NCBI RefSeq assembly: GCF_042956465.1
Contig: NZ_JBIBGL010000004.1
Span: forward strand, 496,001 to 560,000
Direction: 5' to 3'
Origin: Embleya sp042956465
GTDB taxonomy: Bacteria; Actinomycetota; Actinomycetes; Streptomycetales; Streptomycetaceae
Length of the DNA stretch: 64,000 bases
Below are positions 9,201 through 18,900 of this stretch, piece after piece. Below the pieces are notes generated by a model. It saw nothing but the letters and a program-made list of their open reading frames with translations, was not told the DNA's origin and did no database searches. Position 1 is the stretch's first letter. Each line of letters opens with the position of its first letter. Made by a program: the position numbers and the translations under genes.

Positions 9201-12200
9201 GAGGCGCTCGAACGGCAGGTCCTGGTGGGCGAAGGCGTCGAGGTCGGTGTCCCGCACCCGGGCCAGCAGTTCCGCGAAGGTCGGGTTTCCCGTCACGTCC
9301 GCGCGGATCACCACGGTGTTGACGAAGAATCCGATCAGCTCGCCCAGTGCCTCGTCGTCGCGTCCGGCCACCGGGCTGCCCAGCGCGATGTCCGTACCCG
9401 CGCCGAGCCGGTGCAGCAGGGTCGCGACCGCCGCCTGATAGAGCATGAACGCACTCGCGCCGGCCGCCGAGGCGACGGCGCGCACCCGGTTCGCGAGTTC
9501 GGCCGGGATCAGCCGTTCGACGGTGCCGCCGCGGTAGCCGGCCACCGTGGGGCGCGGGCGGTCGGAGGGCAGCCCCGGTTCCTCCGGCAGCCCGGCCAGG
9601 GCCGTTTTCCAGTAGGCGAGTTGGCGGGCATAGCGACCGGCGGGGTCGGCCGGGTCGCCGAGCAGGTCGCGCTGCCACAGGGTGTAGTCGGCGTATTGCA
9701 GCGGCAGTGGCTCCCACGCGGGCGCGTGTCCGGCGGCGCGTGCGGTGTAGGCCGCGGCGAGGTCCTGCGCGAACGGCCGGATGGACCATTCGTCGATCGC
9801 GATGTGGTGGAACACCGCGAGCAGCACGTGTTCGTCGGGACCGACCCGGAAGACCGTGGTCCGCAGCGGCAGTTCCGTGGCCAGGTCGAACGGGCGTCGG
9901 GTGGCCTCGGCGACGAGCCCGGCCAGGTTCTCCTCGATTCGCCCCACCGGCTCGGCGGCGGCAAGGTCGACGAACTCGACGACGGCCCGGGCGTATTCCG
10001 GTTCCAGGATGTGCTGGTACACGTCCGCGCCGCTCTCGGTCACCCCCTGCGCCGCGACGCACACCGTACGCAATGTCTCGTGACGGTCGGTGACATCCTG
10101 TACGGCCGCGTGGAGAGCTACCCGGTCCAGGTTTCCGCGCAGCCGGACCGCGATCGGTTCGTGGTAGGCCGCGCTCGCCGTCTCGAACTGGCCGAGCAGC
10201 CACAGCCGCCGCTGCGCGAACGACAGCGGCACCCGGTCGGGACGCTCCCGACGCGTGACGGCCGGACGCAGCGGCTCGGCGTCGGGGGCGTGTGCTCCGG
10301 CGCGTTCGGCGAGCAGTGCGGCCAGTGCGGCGGTGGTGGGGGCGGTGAAGACGTCGCGGATGGCGATCTCGACGCCGAGCGCGCCGCGGGCCTTGGCGGC
10401 GAGTCGGGCGGCGAGCAGGGAGTGGCCGCCGAGGTCGAAGAAGTTGTCCTCGGCGCCGATGTCGGCGACGCCGAGCACGTCGGCGAACAGGGCGCTCAGC
10501 GCGAGTTCGGCGGCGCCGGCCGGTGGGCGGGTGGTCGTGCGGCCTGCGCCGGCGTCGGGCGCGGGCAGTGCGCGGCGGTCGAGTTTGCCGTTGACGGTGA
10601 GCGGGAGGCGGTCGAGCGGGACGAATCCCGCGGGCACCATGTACTCGGGCAGCCGTTCGCGCAGGTAGGCGCGCAGTCGGGGGACGAGGGTGCCCGCCTC
10701 GCGCGCGGCGGCCGGGTGGTTGGCGTAGCCCGACGGGTCGGCGCGACCGGCCCCGGTGGGCACGTACGTCCCCAGCACGCCGTACTCGGCCGCGTCGCCG
10801 GCGGTGAACACGGCGTCGAAGGCGCCGAGGCCACCGGCCGACCAGGTCGCGGCCACGGTGTAGCCGAGTTCGGCGCCGAGCGTGTGCAGCGTCTCGGGTT
10901 CGACCGCCGCGTCGCCGGCAGCCCGCTCGGCCTCGGTGCGGGCCGACCGGGCCCGGGCCGTGCTGCCGCCGTTCGCCAGGACGCGCTCGGCGGCGAGTTC
11001 GCCGGCGAGACGGGCGTTGGGCACGCCACGCAGGCGCAGCGCCTCGGGGCGATCCGTGGTCAGTCGGCGCACGATCGCGTCGGTTCCGGTAGCGGCGTCC
11101 CACGCCAGGATCGGTACGTCGGTGAGGTCCGTGGCGCGGGCGCCGCCGGTGCGGCGCAGGACGGCGTCGTAGCGGTGTCGGGTCAGTTCGTTGTGCAGGT
11201 GTCCGCGTTTGATCCGCAGGTCGACCCCGGCGAGGTCGGGCAGCAGGTCGGCCAGGCCGGCGAAGTAGTCCGGGTCGACCAGGAGTTCCTTCTCCAGCAG
11301 GACGGCACGTTCGATCGCGGCGCGCACGGTGGCGTCGTCGGTGTCCGGGGTCGCCTGGCCGAGTCGGATCGCGCTGTGGAAGGTGCGGGCGAGTCGTAGA
11401 TTGCGGATGTCGCCGAGGAAGACCGCTCCGCCGGGGCGGACCAGGGCGAGGGCTCGGCGCAGGACGTCGGTGAGGTAGTCCAGACTGGGGAAGTACTGGG
11501 CGACCGAGTTGATCACGACCGTGTCGAAGAACGCCTCGGGCAGGTCGCCGAGTTCGTGTGCCGGGGCGGTGCGCAGTTCGACCTTGGCGGCGAGTTCGGG
11601 GTCGCGGGCCAGGTCCGCGCGCAGCTTCGCGACGACCGGTGCGGCGAAGTCGGTGGCCCAGTAGCTCTCGCTCGCGGGAGCGAGTTCGCCCAGGAGCAAC
11701 CCGGTGCCGACGCCGATCTCCAGGATTCGGGACGGATGCAGTTCGGTGATGCGGCGTACGGTCTCGGCCCGCCATTCGCGCATGTCCGCGAGCGGGATCG
11801 GTGCGCCGTCGTAGCTGCTGTCCCAGCCGGCGAAGTCCTCGGTGAACACCGCCGTGTCGATGGCGGTGTATTCGTCGGCGTAGATCTGCCGCCACTGGGC
11901 GAGGTGCTCGGCGTCGGCGTGGGCATCGCCGGTGCCGGCGGTCTCGGGGACGAGGTAGGCGGTGAGCTGTACGGCGCCGTCCGGGCCGGTGGTGGGTACG
12001 ACCGCGCTGCGGGCCACCTGCGGGTGGGCGTCCAACACGCTCTGGATTTCCCCGGGTTCGATCCGGTGGCCGCGGATCTTGATCTGGTCGTCGGTGCGGC
12101 CGAGGTAGTCGATGATGCCGTCCGGGCGACGCCGGGCCAGGTCGCCGGTGCGGTAGAGCCGGGAGCCGGGCGGCCCGAACGGGTTCGCGACGAAGCGGGC

Positions 12201-15200
12201 CGCGGTTTGTCCGGGGTCGTTGAGGTAGCCGCGCGCGAGCCCGATGCCGGTGATGTACAGCTCGCCGGGCACGCCGACGGGTACCGGTTGCAGGTTGGCG
12301 TCGAGGATGTGGGTGGCGGTGTTGAGGATCGGCCGGCCGATGGCGGGTGTGGCACTGTCCTCGGTGCCCGCGCCGAGGGTGTTGATGGTGTATTCGGTGG
12401 GCCCGTACAGGTTGTAGCCCAACACGCCCTCGGTGTCGCGCAGCGCGGCCCAGACGCCGTCGGAGACGGCCTCGCCGCCGAGCAGGACGAGGGCGGGTCG
12501 ATGGCGTCCGGCGGTGGGGTCCGAGTCGAGGAGACCTTCCTCCAGGAGGTGCTGGGCGTAGGTGGGGGTGACGTTGACGACGTCGATCCGGTGGCGGTCC
12601 ACGTACCGGGTCAGCGCATGTGCGTCACGGCGCAACTCCTCGTCGCACACGTGCACTTCGTGCCCCTCGACCAGCCACAACAACTCCTCCCACGACATGT
12701 CGAACGCGAACGACACCGTGTGCGCCACCCGCAACCGCCGCCCCGCCGCGGCCACCACCGGATCGAAGATCTCCCGACGGTGATTGACCTGCATGTTCGT
12801 CAACCCGCGATACGGAGTCACCACACCCTTGGGCCGACCCGTCGAACCCGACGTATAGATCACATACGCCGGATGCTCCAGGCGCCGCGCATCCCCCCGC
12901 ACGAAATCCGCACGCTCCGCGTCCGTCAGGTCCGCACCCGACAGGCCCGCCAACTCCGCCCGCACCGACGCATCGTCAAGATCGACCGTGTTCCCGGGCA
13001 CGGTGTCGTCACCGGCGGTCAGCACGCAGACCGGCCGGGTCTCGTCGACCATCCACGCGATGCGCTCGTGCGGCAGGTCGCGCTCCAACGGCAGATAGGC
13101 GGCGCCGGTCTTGAGCACCGCGAACAGGGCGGCCACCATGTCCGCGGTGCGCGGCAACGCCAGACCCACCACCCGCTCCGGACCCGCCCCACGCACCCGC
13201 AACAACCGGGCGATCCGATTCGACCGCTCGTTCAACTCCCGATACGTCCACACCAACGGCGCCGCACCATCCGGATCCTGCACCACCGCCACCACATCCG
13301 GAACCGACGCCGCCCGCTCCTCCAGCAGATCGGCCACGGTCAGTTCCGGTACCGGGTGCGTCGTGCTGTTCCACGTGTCGACCACACGCCGGCGTTCGGC
13401 CGGCGCGAGTACGTCGATACGGGCGCAGGCCCGGGTGGGATCGTCGGCGAAGGCTGCCAGGATCCGCAGGTAGCGTTCGGTGAGCACTTCGACGTCGGCC
13501 CGGGCGAAGGCGTCGTCGTGGTACATCGCGCGCAGCCGGGTCACCTCGCCGGGGGTGATCACCACGGACACCGGGTAGTGGGTGGCGTCGCGGACGCCGT
13601 GGCCGAGCACTCGCAGGGCCGCGTCGGGGCCGAATCCGCGGTTCTTGTCCGGCAGGGGCAGGTTCTGGAACACGAAGAAGGTGTCGAAGAGCGGGCCTGC
13701 GCCCACCATCGCCTGGAGTTCGCTCAGGCCCAGGTACGGATGGTCGTGCAGGTCCGTCTTGTCGTCCTGGGTGCGCCGCCACAGGTCGGCGATCGGCTCG
13801 TGCGGTGCGAGGCGCACGCGTACCGGGACGGTGTTGAACAGCACGCCGACGGTCGTCTCGATGCCCTCGACGTCGGGATGCCGGCCGGAGACGAGTGCGC
13901 CGAAGACGGTGTCGTCGCGTCCGGTGAGCCGGCCCAGCAACAGGCCCCAGGCGCTTTCGTAGAGCGTGCCGACGGTGACGCCGGCCTCGCGGGCACGGGC
14001 CGCGAGGCGGGCGGCGAGGGCTGCGGGCACCTCGCGGTGGATCTCCCCGGCCGAGGCCGGGGTGGCGTCGTCGCCGGGCGGGCGCGGGCCGGCCAGGAGA
14101 GTGGGCTCGGTGACATCGCCCAGGTACGCGGACCACGCGTCGCGGGCGGCGTCGTGGTCGCGGGTGCCCAACCAGCGCAGGAAGTCCCGGAACGGGGTGG
14201 TGGGTCGCGCGGCTTCGGCCTCGGCGTCGGTGTAGAACTCCAGGAGCGAGGTCAGTGCGAGGCCGCCGGACCAGCCGTCGAGCAGGGCTACCTGTGAGGT
14301 GAGCAGGAGTCGGTGGCCGTCGGCGGAGGTGCGGGCCAGCGCGAAGCGCATCAGCGGCGGGCGGGCCGGGTCGAACGGGATCGCCCGTTGGGCGTCGGCG
14401 AACGCCTCGAACGCGGCCTCGACGTCCGCGACTTCGCCGTCATGGTCCGCTTCTCCGGTTCCGGTGAGGTCGGCGTAGGCGAACGGCACGGCGAAGCGCT
14501 CCGGCACCACCTGCACGGGTCCGTCCTCGGTGCCGACGAAGCCGGCGCGCAGGTTCGGGTACTTCTCCAGGACCCGGCGCGCCGCTTCCGCGAGCCGGTC
14601 GGTGTGCACGGGGCCGGTCAGGAACAGCACGGCCTGCTGTACGTAGATGTCGCGGGCCGCGCCGTCGAGCATGAGGTGGAAGAGCAGGCCCTCCTGCAGC
14701 GGGGACAGCGGCAACACCTCGGCCACGCCCGCCCCGCCGATCGCGCGGTCGAGCGCGGCCTGGTCGACGCGGGCGGGCACCTCGCTCGGGGGCGGGACGG
14801 CGTCGCGGAGGGCCGGGAGCAGGGCGCCCCGCCAAGCCTGGAGCAGGGCCGCGACGTCGAGTTCGGGCAGCGTCTTGGGGTCGGCGACCACCCGCAGTGC
14901 GATCCGTCGCCCGGCTCCGGTGGGCGAGTGGTCGACCCACAGGTCCAGGCGCAGCGGATAGCGCGAGAAGGAATGCCCGTCGCTGTCGCGGTCGTGCGCG
15001 AGCAGGGGGTCGTCGCCGAGGTCGGTGTGTCCGTAGGCCAGGAGGACGCCTGCCTCGGGCGCGTCGGCGAGGGCGCCCGAGGTCTGCTCCGCGAGGTGGA
15101 GCGCGATGCCGAAGTCGGCCGCGCTGCGCGGGTCGGCGGGCAGCGCGCCGGGGGCCCCTTGTCCGGCCTCCAGCAGGGCGGGGAAGACGCGTCGCAGGTC

Positions 15201-15971
15201 GCCGACGGTGTGTGCGAAGCGCCCGCCGTACCGGTCGCGGTCGTCCTCCGCGACGTCCAGGTACAGCGGTCCGGGGGCGAGCTCGCCCAGCACCTCGGCC
15301 ACGGTCGCGGCCAGGATCGTGCGCAGCGGCCTGTGCGGGGCCAACGCCTGAGCCTCGGCAGGCAGTTCGAGGATTTCGGCGACGGCGACGGGAGGCGTGT
15401 CGGGGATGCCGCTTTCGCCAAAGGGCCACGGCGCGGACGCATCCAGCTCGTCCACCCGGTCCATCAGGGTGAACCAGCGGGTGGCGCGGTCGAGCAACTG
15501 CGGGTCGGCGGCGTCCAGGGCGACGGCGGCGGCGTAGTCCGCGGTGGTCGCGGGTTCGGGTCCCATCGGTGCGCCGCGCAGTCCCGCACGCAGTTCGTCG
15601 GCGAGGATGCGCCACGAGGTTCCGTCGGCGATGCCTCCGGGCAGTGCGACGACCAAAAGTCCCGGGCGGGTCGGGCCGCGATCCACCCACCCGGTGGCGG
15701 GTGTCGCCGCCACGCGGGCCACTCGGGCGGTGGAGCGCCGGGCGTCCGCACCGACGGTGAAGGTGCCGCACCACGCGGTGGGCTCCTCGGTGCGCAGGCA
15801 ACGATGTCGGGCCAGTACCTCGGTCGCACGCAGGTGTGCCATGTCGGCGGTGATCTCGGGCGGGGCGACCATCGCCCGCACGGTGGGTGGCGCGTGCTCG
15901 AACGCCTCGCGCCGCCACAGTCCTGCGGGGGTGTGGGTCGGGCGGTCGTTCGAAGGGTTGAGGTCGCTCAC
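6249..15971 (-). CDS. NRPS, two modules with terminal thioesterase: E*-C-A(nMT)-PCP-C-A-PCP-TE
   Basis: 3240 aa from GTG 15971, which overlaps the upstream NRPS stop as GTGA. Order: a degenerate epimerase-like domain (1-420; the usual HH is PG before xxxDGTSWRIL); a C domain whose HHxxxDG motif reads QVALLDG (about 500); an A domain with an inserted N-methyltransferase (EIGVGTGLL near 1418); PCP (LGGHSLLA, about 1845); a C domain with intact HHIAIDEWS (about 2055); A; PCP (about 2940); and a type I thioesterase with GWSFGG (about 3077). Both A pockets read, by hand, D-M-E-N-L-G-L-I-N, which I recall as the N5-hydroxyornithine code of coelichelin-type NRPSs. The thioesterase would release or cyclise the chain. 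Predicted to add N-methyl-hydroxyOrn then hydroxyOrn. The two A domains share a nearly identical block (see repeats). Confidence 0.92.
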   Translation of the reverse strand: MSDLNPSNDRPTHTPAGLWRREAFEHAPPTVRAMVAPPEITADMAHLRATEVLARHRCLRTEEPTAWCGTFTVGADARRSTARVARVAATPATGWVDRGPTRPGLLVVALPGGIADGTSWRILADELRAGLRGAPMGPEPATTADYAAAVALDAADPQLLDRATRWFTLMDRVDELDASAPWPFGESGIPDTPPVAVAEILELPAEAQALAPHRPLRTILAATVAEVLGELAPGPLYLDVAEDDRDRYGGRFAHTVGDLRRVFPALLEAGQGAPGALPADPRSAADFGIALHLAEQTSGALADAPEAGVLLAYGHTDLGDDPLLAHDRDSDGHSFSRYPLRLDLWVDHSPTGAGRRIALRVVADPKTLPELDVAALLQAWRGALLPALRDAVPPPSEVPARVDQAALDRAIGGAGVAEVLPLSPLQEGLLFHLMLDGAARDIYVQQAVLFLTGPVHTDRLAEAARRVLEKYPNLRAGFVGTEDGPVQVVPERFAVPFAYADLTGTGEADHDGEVADVEAAFEAFADAQRAIPFDPARPPLMRFALARTSADGHRLLLTSQVALLDGWSGGLALTSLLEFYTDAEAEAARPTTPFRDFLRWLGTRDHDAARDAWSAYLGDVTEPTLLAGPRPPGDDATPASAGEIHREVPAALAARLAARAREAGVTVGTLYESAWGLLLGRLTGRDDTVFGALVSGRHPDVEGIETTVGVLFNTVPVRVRLAPHEPIADLWRRTQDDKTDLHDHPYLGLSELQAMVGAGPLFDTFFVFQNLPLPDKNRGFGPDAALRVLGHGVRDATHYPVSVVITPGEVTRLRAMYHDDAFARADVEVLTERYLRILAAFADDPTRACARIDVLAPAERRRVVDTWNSTTHPVPELTVADLLEERAASVPDVVAVVQDPDGAAPLVWTYRELNERSNRIARLLRVRGAGPERVVGLALPRTADMVAALFAVLKTGAAYLPLERDLPHERIAWMVDETRPVCVLTAGDDTVPGNTVDLDDASVRAELAGLSGADLTDAERADFVRGDARRLEHPAYVIYTSGSTGRPKGVVTPYRGLTNMQVNHRREIFDPVVAAAGRRLRVAHTVSFAFDMSWEELLWLVEGHEVHVCDEELRRDAHALTRYVDRHRIDVVNVTPTYAQHLLEEGLLDSDPTAGRHRPALVLLGGEAVSDGVWAALRDTEGVLGYNLYGPTEYTINTLGAGTEDSATPAIGRPILNTATHILDANLQPVPVGVPGELYITGIGLARGYLNDPGQTAARFVANPFGPPGSRLYRTGDLARRRPDGIIDYLGRTDDQIKIRGHRIEPGEIQSVLDAHPQVARSAVVPTTGPDGAVQLTAYLVPETAGTGDAHADAEHLAQWRQIYADEYTAIDTAVFTEDFAGWDSSYDGAPIPLADMREWRAETVRRITELHPSRILEIGVGTGLLLGELAPASESYWATDFAAPVVAKLRADLARDPELAAKVELRTAPAHELGDLPEAFFDTVVINSVAQYFPSLDYLTDVLRRALALVRPGGAVFLGDIRNLRLARTFHSAIRLGQATPDTDDATVRAAIERAVLLEKELLVDPDYFAGLADLLPDLAGVDLRIKRGHLHNELTRHRYDAVLRRTGGARATDLTDVPILAWDAATGTDAIVRRLTTDRPEALRLRGVPNARLAGELAAERVLANGGSTARARSARTEAERAAGDAAVEPETLHTLGAELGYTVAATWSAGGLGAFDAVFTAGDAAEYGVLGTYVPTGAGRADPSGYANHPAAAREAGTLVPRLRAYLRERLPEYMVPAGFVPLDRLPLTVNGKLDRRALPAPDAGAGRTTTRPPAGAAELALSALFADVLGVADIGAEDNFFDLGGHSLLAARLAAKARGALGVEIAIRDVFTAPTTAALAALLAERAGAHAPDAEPLRPAVTRRERPDRVPLSFAQRRLWLLGQFETASAAYHEPIAVRLRGNLDRVALHAAVQDVTDRHETLRTVCVAAQGVTESGADVYQHILEPEYARAVVEFVDLAAAEPVGRIEENLAGLVAEATRRPFDLATELPLRTTVFRVGPDEHVLLAVFHHIAIDEWSIRPFAQDLAAAYTARAAGHAPAWEPLPLQYADYTLWQRDLLGDPADPAGRYARQLAYWKTALAGLPEEPGLPSDRPRPTVAGYRGGTVERLIPAELANRVRAVASAAGASAFMLYQAAVATLLHRLGAGTDIALGSPVAGRDDEALGELIGFFVNTVVIRADVTGNPTFAELLARVRDTDLDAFAHQDLPFERLVEELNPARSLGRNPLFQVMVGYQNQGVGEVRFGDMAPVGARFTPPTAKFDLDFVFRETDLAAVPDGAVELGIEYAADLFDHGTAEDFAERLLRLLAEVTDDPHRRVGAYELLSAAERSRIVHEWNATELPIPDATVADLLEERAASVPDVVAVVQDPDGAAPLVWTYRELNERSNRIARLLRVRGAGPERVVGLALPRTADMVAALFAVLKTGAAYLPLERDLPHERSVWMVDETRPVCVLTAGDDTVPGNTVDLDDASVRAELAGLSGADLTDAERADFVRGDARRLEHPAYVIYTSGSTGRPKGVVTPYRGLTNMQVNHRREIFDPVVAAAGRRLRVAHTVSFAFDMSWEELLWLVEGHEVHVCDEELRRDAHALTRYVDRHRIDVVNVTPTYAQHLLDLGLVDGDPAQGRHRPCLVLLGGEAVSDAVWNRLRDTEGVLGYNLYGPTEYTINTLGAGTEDSATPAIGRPILNTATHILDANLQPVPVGVPGELYVTGIGLARGYLDSPAPTAARFVANPFGPPGSRLYRTGDLARRRPDGIIDYLGRTDDQIKIRGHRIEPAEIQGVLDAHPDVLRSAVVPSADGSRLTAYVVGGARSQALRTWAAARLPDYMVPSAFVPLEVLPLTVNGKLDRAALPEPDFAAAVTDRGPRDTVEAVLCRVFAEVLDLPRVGIDDNFFTLGGHSLLAVRLVGAIRAAGPVRDADTVTVAAVLTAPTVADLAERLRAGGDADDPTAPVAVLRAGGELPPLFCVHAGFGFAWPYTTLLSHVGAERPMYGLQSAMLSGAPAPARFEDVVAEHLRSMRTIRPHGPYSLLGWSFGGELAYALAAELQRAGEPVDLLVLIDAEPPVPRSSAEAAAEGNGFGEAAARAQLLRATPGGVDPAGALGEELVAALLRTRVAYEHLAPAEPYPAFRGDVLCVAARENAERTGRRAWAAHVLGVVDEHVVDHAHDDLLTSAAVDQWGPHVRRRLDAPHRERL
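8020..8794 (-). repeat. Near-identical A-domain core block, copy in the last module
   Basis: About 775 bp that matches 12562-13336 at a constant offset of 4542 bp, with fewer than about ten differences by eye. It encodes the A-domain N-terminal core from VADLLEERAAS through the FDMSWEELLWL pocket region. Looser identity continues to about 7516. Most of the block (from about 8090) is C-rich on the + strand, while flanking NRPS DNA is G-rich, so wobble preference flips at its edges. Confidence 0.88.
12562..13336 (-). repeat. Near-identical A-domain core block, copy in the methylating module
   Basis: Partner of 8020-8794. Same reading frame, same pocket residues and the same flip of strand composition relative to its surroundings. 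Visible differences include one codon pair (IAWMV here, SVWMV in the other copy). Confidence 0.88.
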
Positions 15972-18900
15972 GTCGTCCGCCCCGGGTCCGTGTTCGGTGT
16001 GGTCGTCTCGCTGTCGGTGATGGTCCTCGCGCCCGGGATGCGGGCACGCGTCTCCGCGGCCCAGGTCGCGAGCAGGCGGCGGGCGTCGTCCGCGTCGACG
16101 GTCGGTCCGGCGCACAGGGTGAGCCGGCATCGGGGTCCGTGCTCCCCTGCCGCCACGGCGATCGCCGCGTCCAGGGGCCAGCGCGTACTCACCGCCGAGG
16201 GCACGTCGTCGGCCCACCCGTGGGCGGGCGCATCCCGCAGCACGATCTCCGCGTGGGCGACCCGGCCCAGCACCCGGGCGCCGGATCGGCTCGCGTAGCG
16301 CACCCGGGTGTAGCCGGCGCCCCGCAGGTCGGCGGCGGACAGGTCCGGCGCGGGTCCTCCCCGGGTGGCTGCGAGCGGGTAGGCGTAGGCGAACGAGCCC
16401 ACCGGGGGCGCCGATTCGGGCGCCCGGTGCCGATGTGGGTCCACTATCCGGTCGATCAGCAGCCGGTCGACGTCGGGGGTGCGTGCGTGCAGGGCGGCCA
16501 GGAACGCCTCGCCGGCGGCGGCTCGGACGGCCTCGATCGAGGCGGCGGCCTCGCCGCTGCCGTCGCCGAGCTCGGGATCGCCGCCGGCGAGGACGGTCGC
16601 CAGGAACAGCGTGCGACCCGAAGCCGTGCCGAGTAGCGCCGGGGCCGGCACCGCGCCGCGTAGTTCCTCGGCCCACGTCGTCTCGTCCGCCTCGACCGGT
16701 GCCACATCGACCCGCTCCGGGTCGGACATCTCGGCGGGCGGGGCCGGTGTCCTCGGTCGCTCCTGCCCCAGCGCGGCGGCCAGTTCGTCCGCGACCCGTT
16801 CGACCGCCGCGGCGTCCAGCACGAGCGCGTGCGCCACCACCAGCAGCCGCCCGGGTGTCAGGGTCACCGCCAGTGTCGGTCCGCCGGTGACGTCCAACTC
16901 GGCCATGGCCCGCTCGAGTTCCCCGGCCGTGCCCTGCGGCGTGCCGGCCACGACGCGCACCCTCGGGTTCGCCTCGGCGACCGAGGTGGTGCGCCACAGC
17001 CGCTTGCCGACCGTCTCGATCCGCAGCCGCAACGCCGGGTATCGGCGTTCCAGTTCGGCGACGATCCCGGTCAGGAGGCGGTCCCGGCCGGCCGCGACCG
17101 GGCGGACCGCGCACACGTGGTGGCCGTTCGGCCCGGTCCCGCCGTCGCGGAACACGTGCGACAGCGGCGGATCGGCGAGCATCACCGGTGCGGGCGGCGA
17201 CGCCTGCGGGTCCTCGCGTCGGGCGACGCGCGCGAGCGCGCTCACGCTCTGGTGCCGGAAGACGTCCTTGACGGTGAACCGCAGCCCGATCGATCGGGCC
17301 TTGCCGGCCACGAGCGTGGCCCCGATGCTGTCGCCGCCCAGCGCGAAGAACCCGTCCCGCACGCCGACCCGCTCCACCCGCAGCACCTCGGCGAAGATCC
17401 GGGCGAGTTCGGCCTGTGCGCCGTCGCTCGGCGCGGTGTCCGGGGTGTGCGGTGCGACGTCGGGGTCGGGCAGCGCGGCGCGGTCGAGTTTGCCGTTGGG
17501 CAGCAGCGGCAGCGCGGGCACGACCACGATCGCGGCCGGGACCAGGTGTTCGGGCAGACGATCGGCCAGTTCGCCGCGCAGCGCCTCGGGATCCACGTCG
17601 GCCGCGGGCGCGGGCACCACGTGGGCGACCAGGATCGGCGCACCGGTCGGCCCGGGCCGGGCGCCGACCACGGCAGCGGCCAGATCGGCCCGAGCGGTCA
17701 GGTGCGCCTCGATCTCGCCCGACTCGATGCGCACGCCGCGCAGTTTGACCTGGTGGTCGGTCCGGCCGAGGTAGACGAGTGCGCCGTCGGCGCGCCGGCG
17801 CACCAGGTCTCCGGTGCGGTACATCCGGCTGCCGGGGGGTCCGTACGGATCGGCGACGAAGCGTTCGGCGGTCTGTCCGGGGCGGTGCAGGTATCCCTCG
17901 GCAAGTTGCGCGCCGGTCAGGTACAGCTCGCCCGGCAGTGCGATCGGGGTGGGCCGCAGCCGGGCGTCGAGGACGAGGGCGCCGGTGTTCCACACCGGTC
18001 GTCCGATCGGCACGGCGTCCGCGTCGAGGGCGCCTGCGGGGTTCCACGCGGTGGCGGTGATGGTGGCCTCGGTGGGCCCATAGGTGTTGTGCGGCGTCGG
18101 GCCGAGCAGCCGGGCGCTGCGGCGGGCGGTGGCCGGCGGCAGCGCCTCACCGCCGCACAGGAGCAGTCGCAACGACGTGATGCGCGGGGCGGACGCGGCT
18201 TCGACGGCGTCGAGTACCGCGTCCAGCATCGGCGGGACGAAGTGCGCCACGGTGACCGCGTGGGTGTGCGCGAGCGCGGCGAGGTGGGCCGGGTCGCGGT
18301 GGCCGTCGGGTGCGGCCAGGACGACGGTGGCGCCCTCGCACAGCGGCCAGAACACCTCCCACAACGACACGTCGAACCCGATCGGCGCCTTGTGCAGCAC
18401 GCGGTCGGCGGGGGTGAGCGCGTACTCGCCCTGAACCCAGGCCAGTTGGTTCGCCAATGCCGCGTGCGAGACGAGCACGCCCTTGGGCCGGCCGGTCGAG
18501 CCGGAGGTGTACAGCACGTACGCGGGGTGCGCGGCCTGCGGCGGCGGCATCGGGCCCTCGGCAGCGTCGGGCTCGGCCGGGTCGTCGCCGATCACGACGA
18601 CCGGCCGTCCCCAGGGTCGTTGCGCGTGCGCGGTGTCGGTGAGCACGAGTGTGGGCCGTGCGTCGGCGATCGTCTCGGCCAGGCGTGCGGGCGGGTCGTC
18701 GGCGTCGAGCGGTACGTAGGCCGCCCCGCTCGCGAGCACCGCCAGGAGGGCGACCACCAGGTCGGGCGAGCGCGGCAGCGCGACGGCGACCAGGGTGTCG
18801 GGCCCGGCACCGGCGCCGATCAGCCGCCGGACGTTCGCCTCGACGCGGGCGGCCAGCCGGCCGTACGTGGTCACCGTGCCGTCGGCGGCGATCAGGGCGG

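Noticed and set aside
15972..18047. N-terminal extension of the second NRPS frame beyond 15971
   Set aside because: It lies antiframe over the upstream NRPS and is Arg/Pro-rich; GTG 15971 with a GTGA overlap is the natural start.
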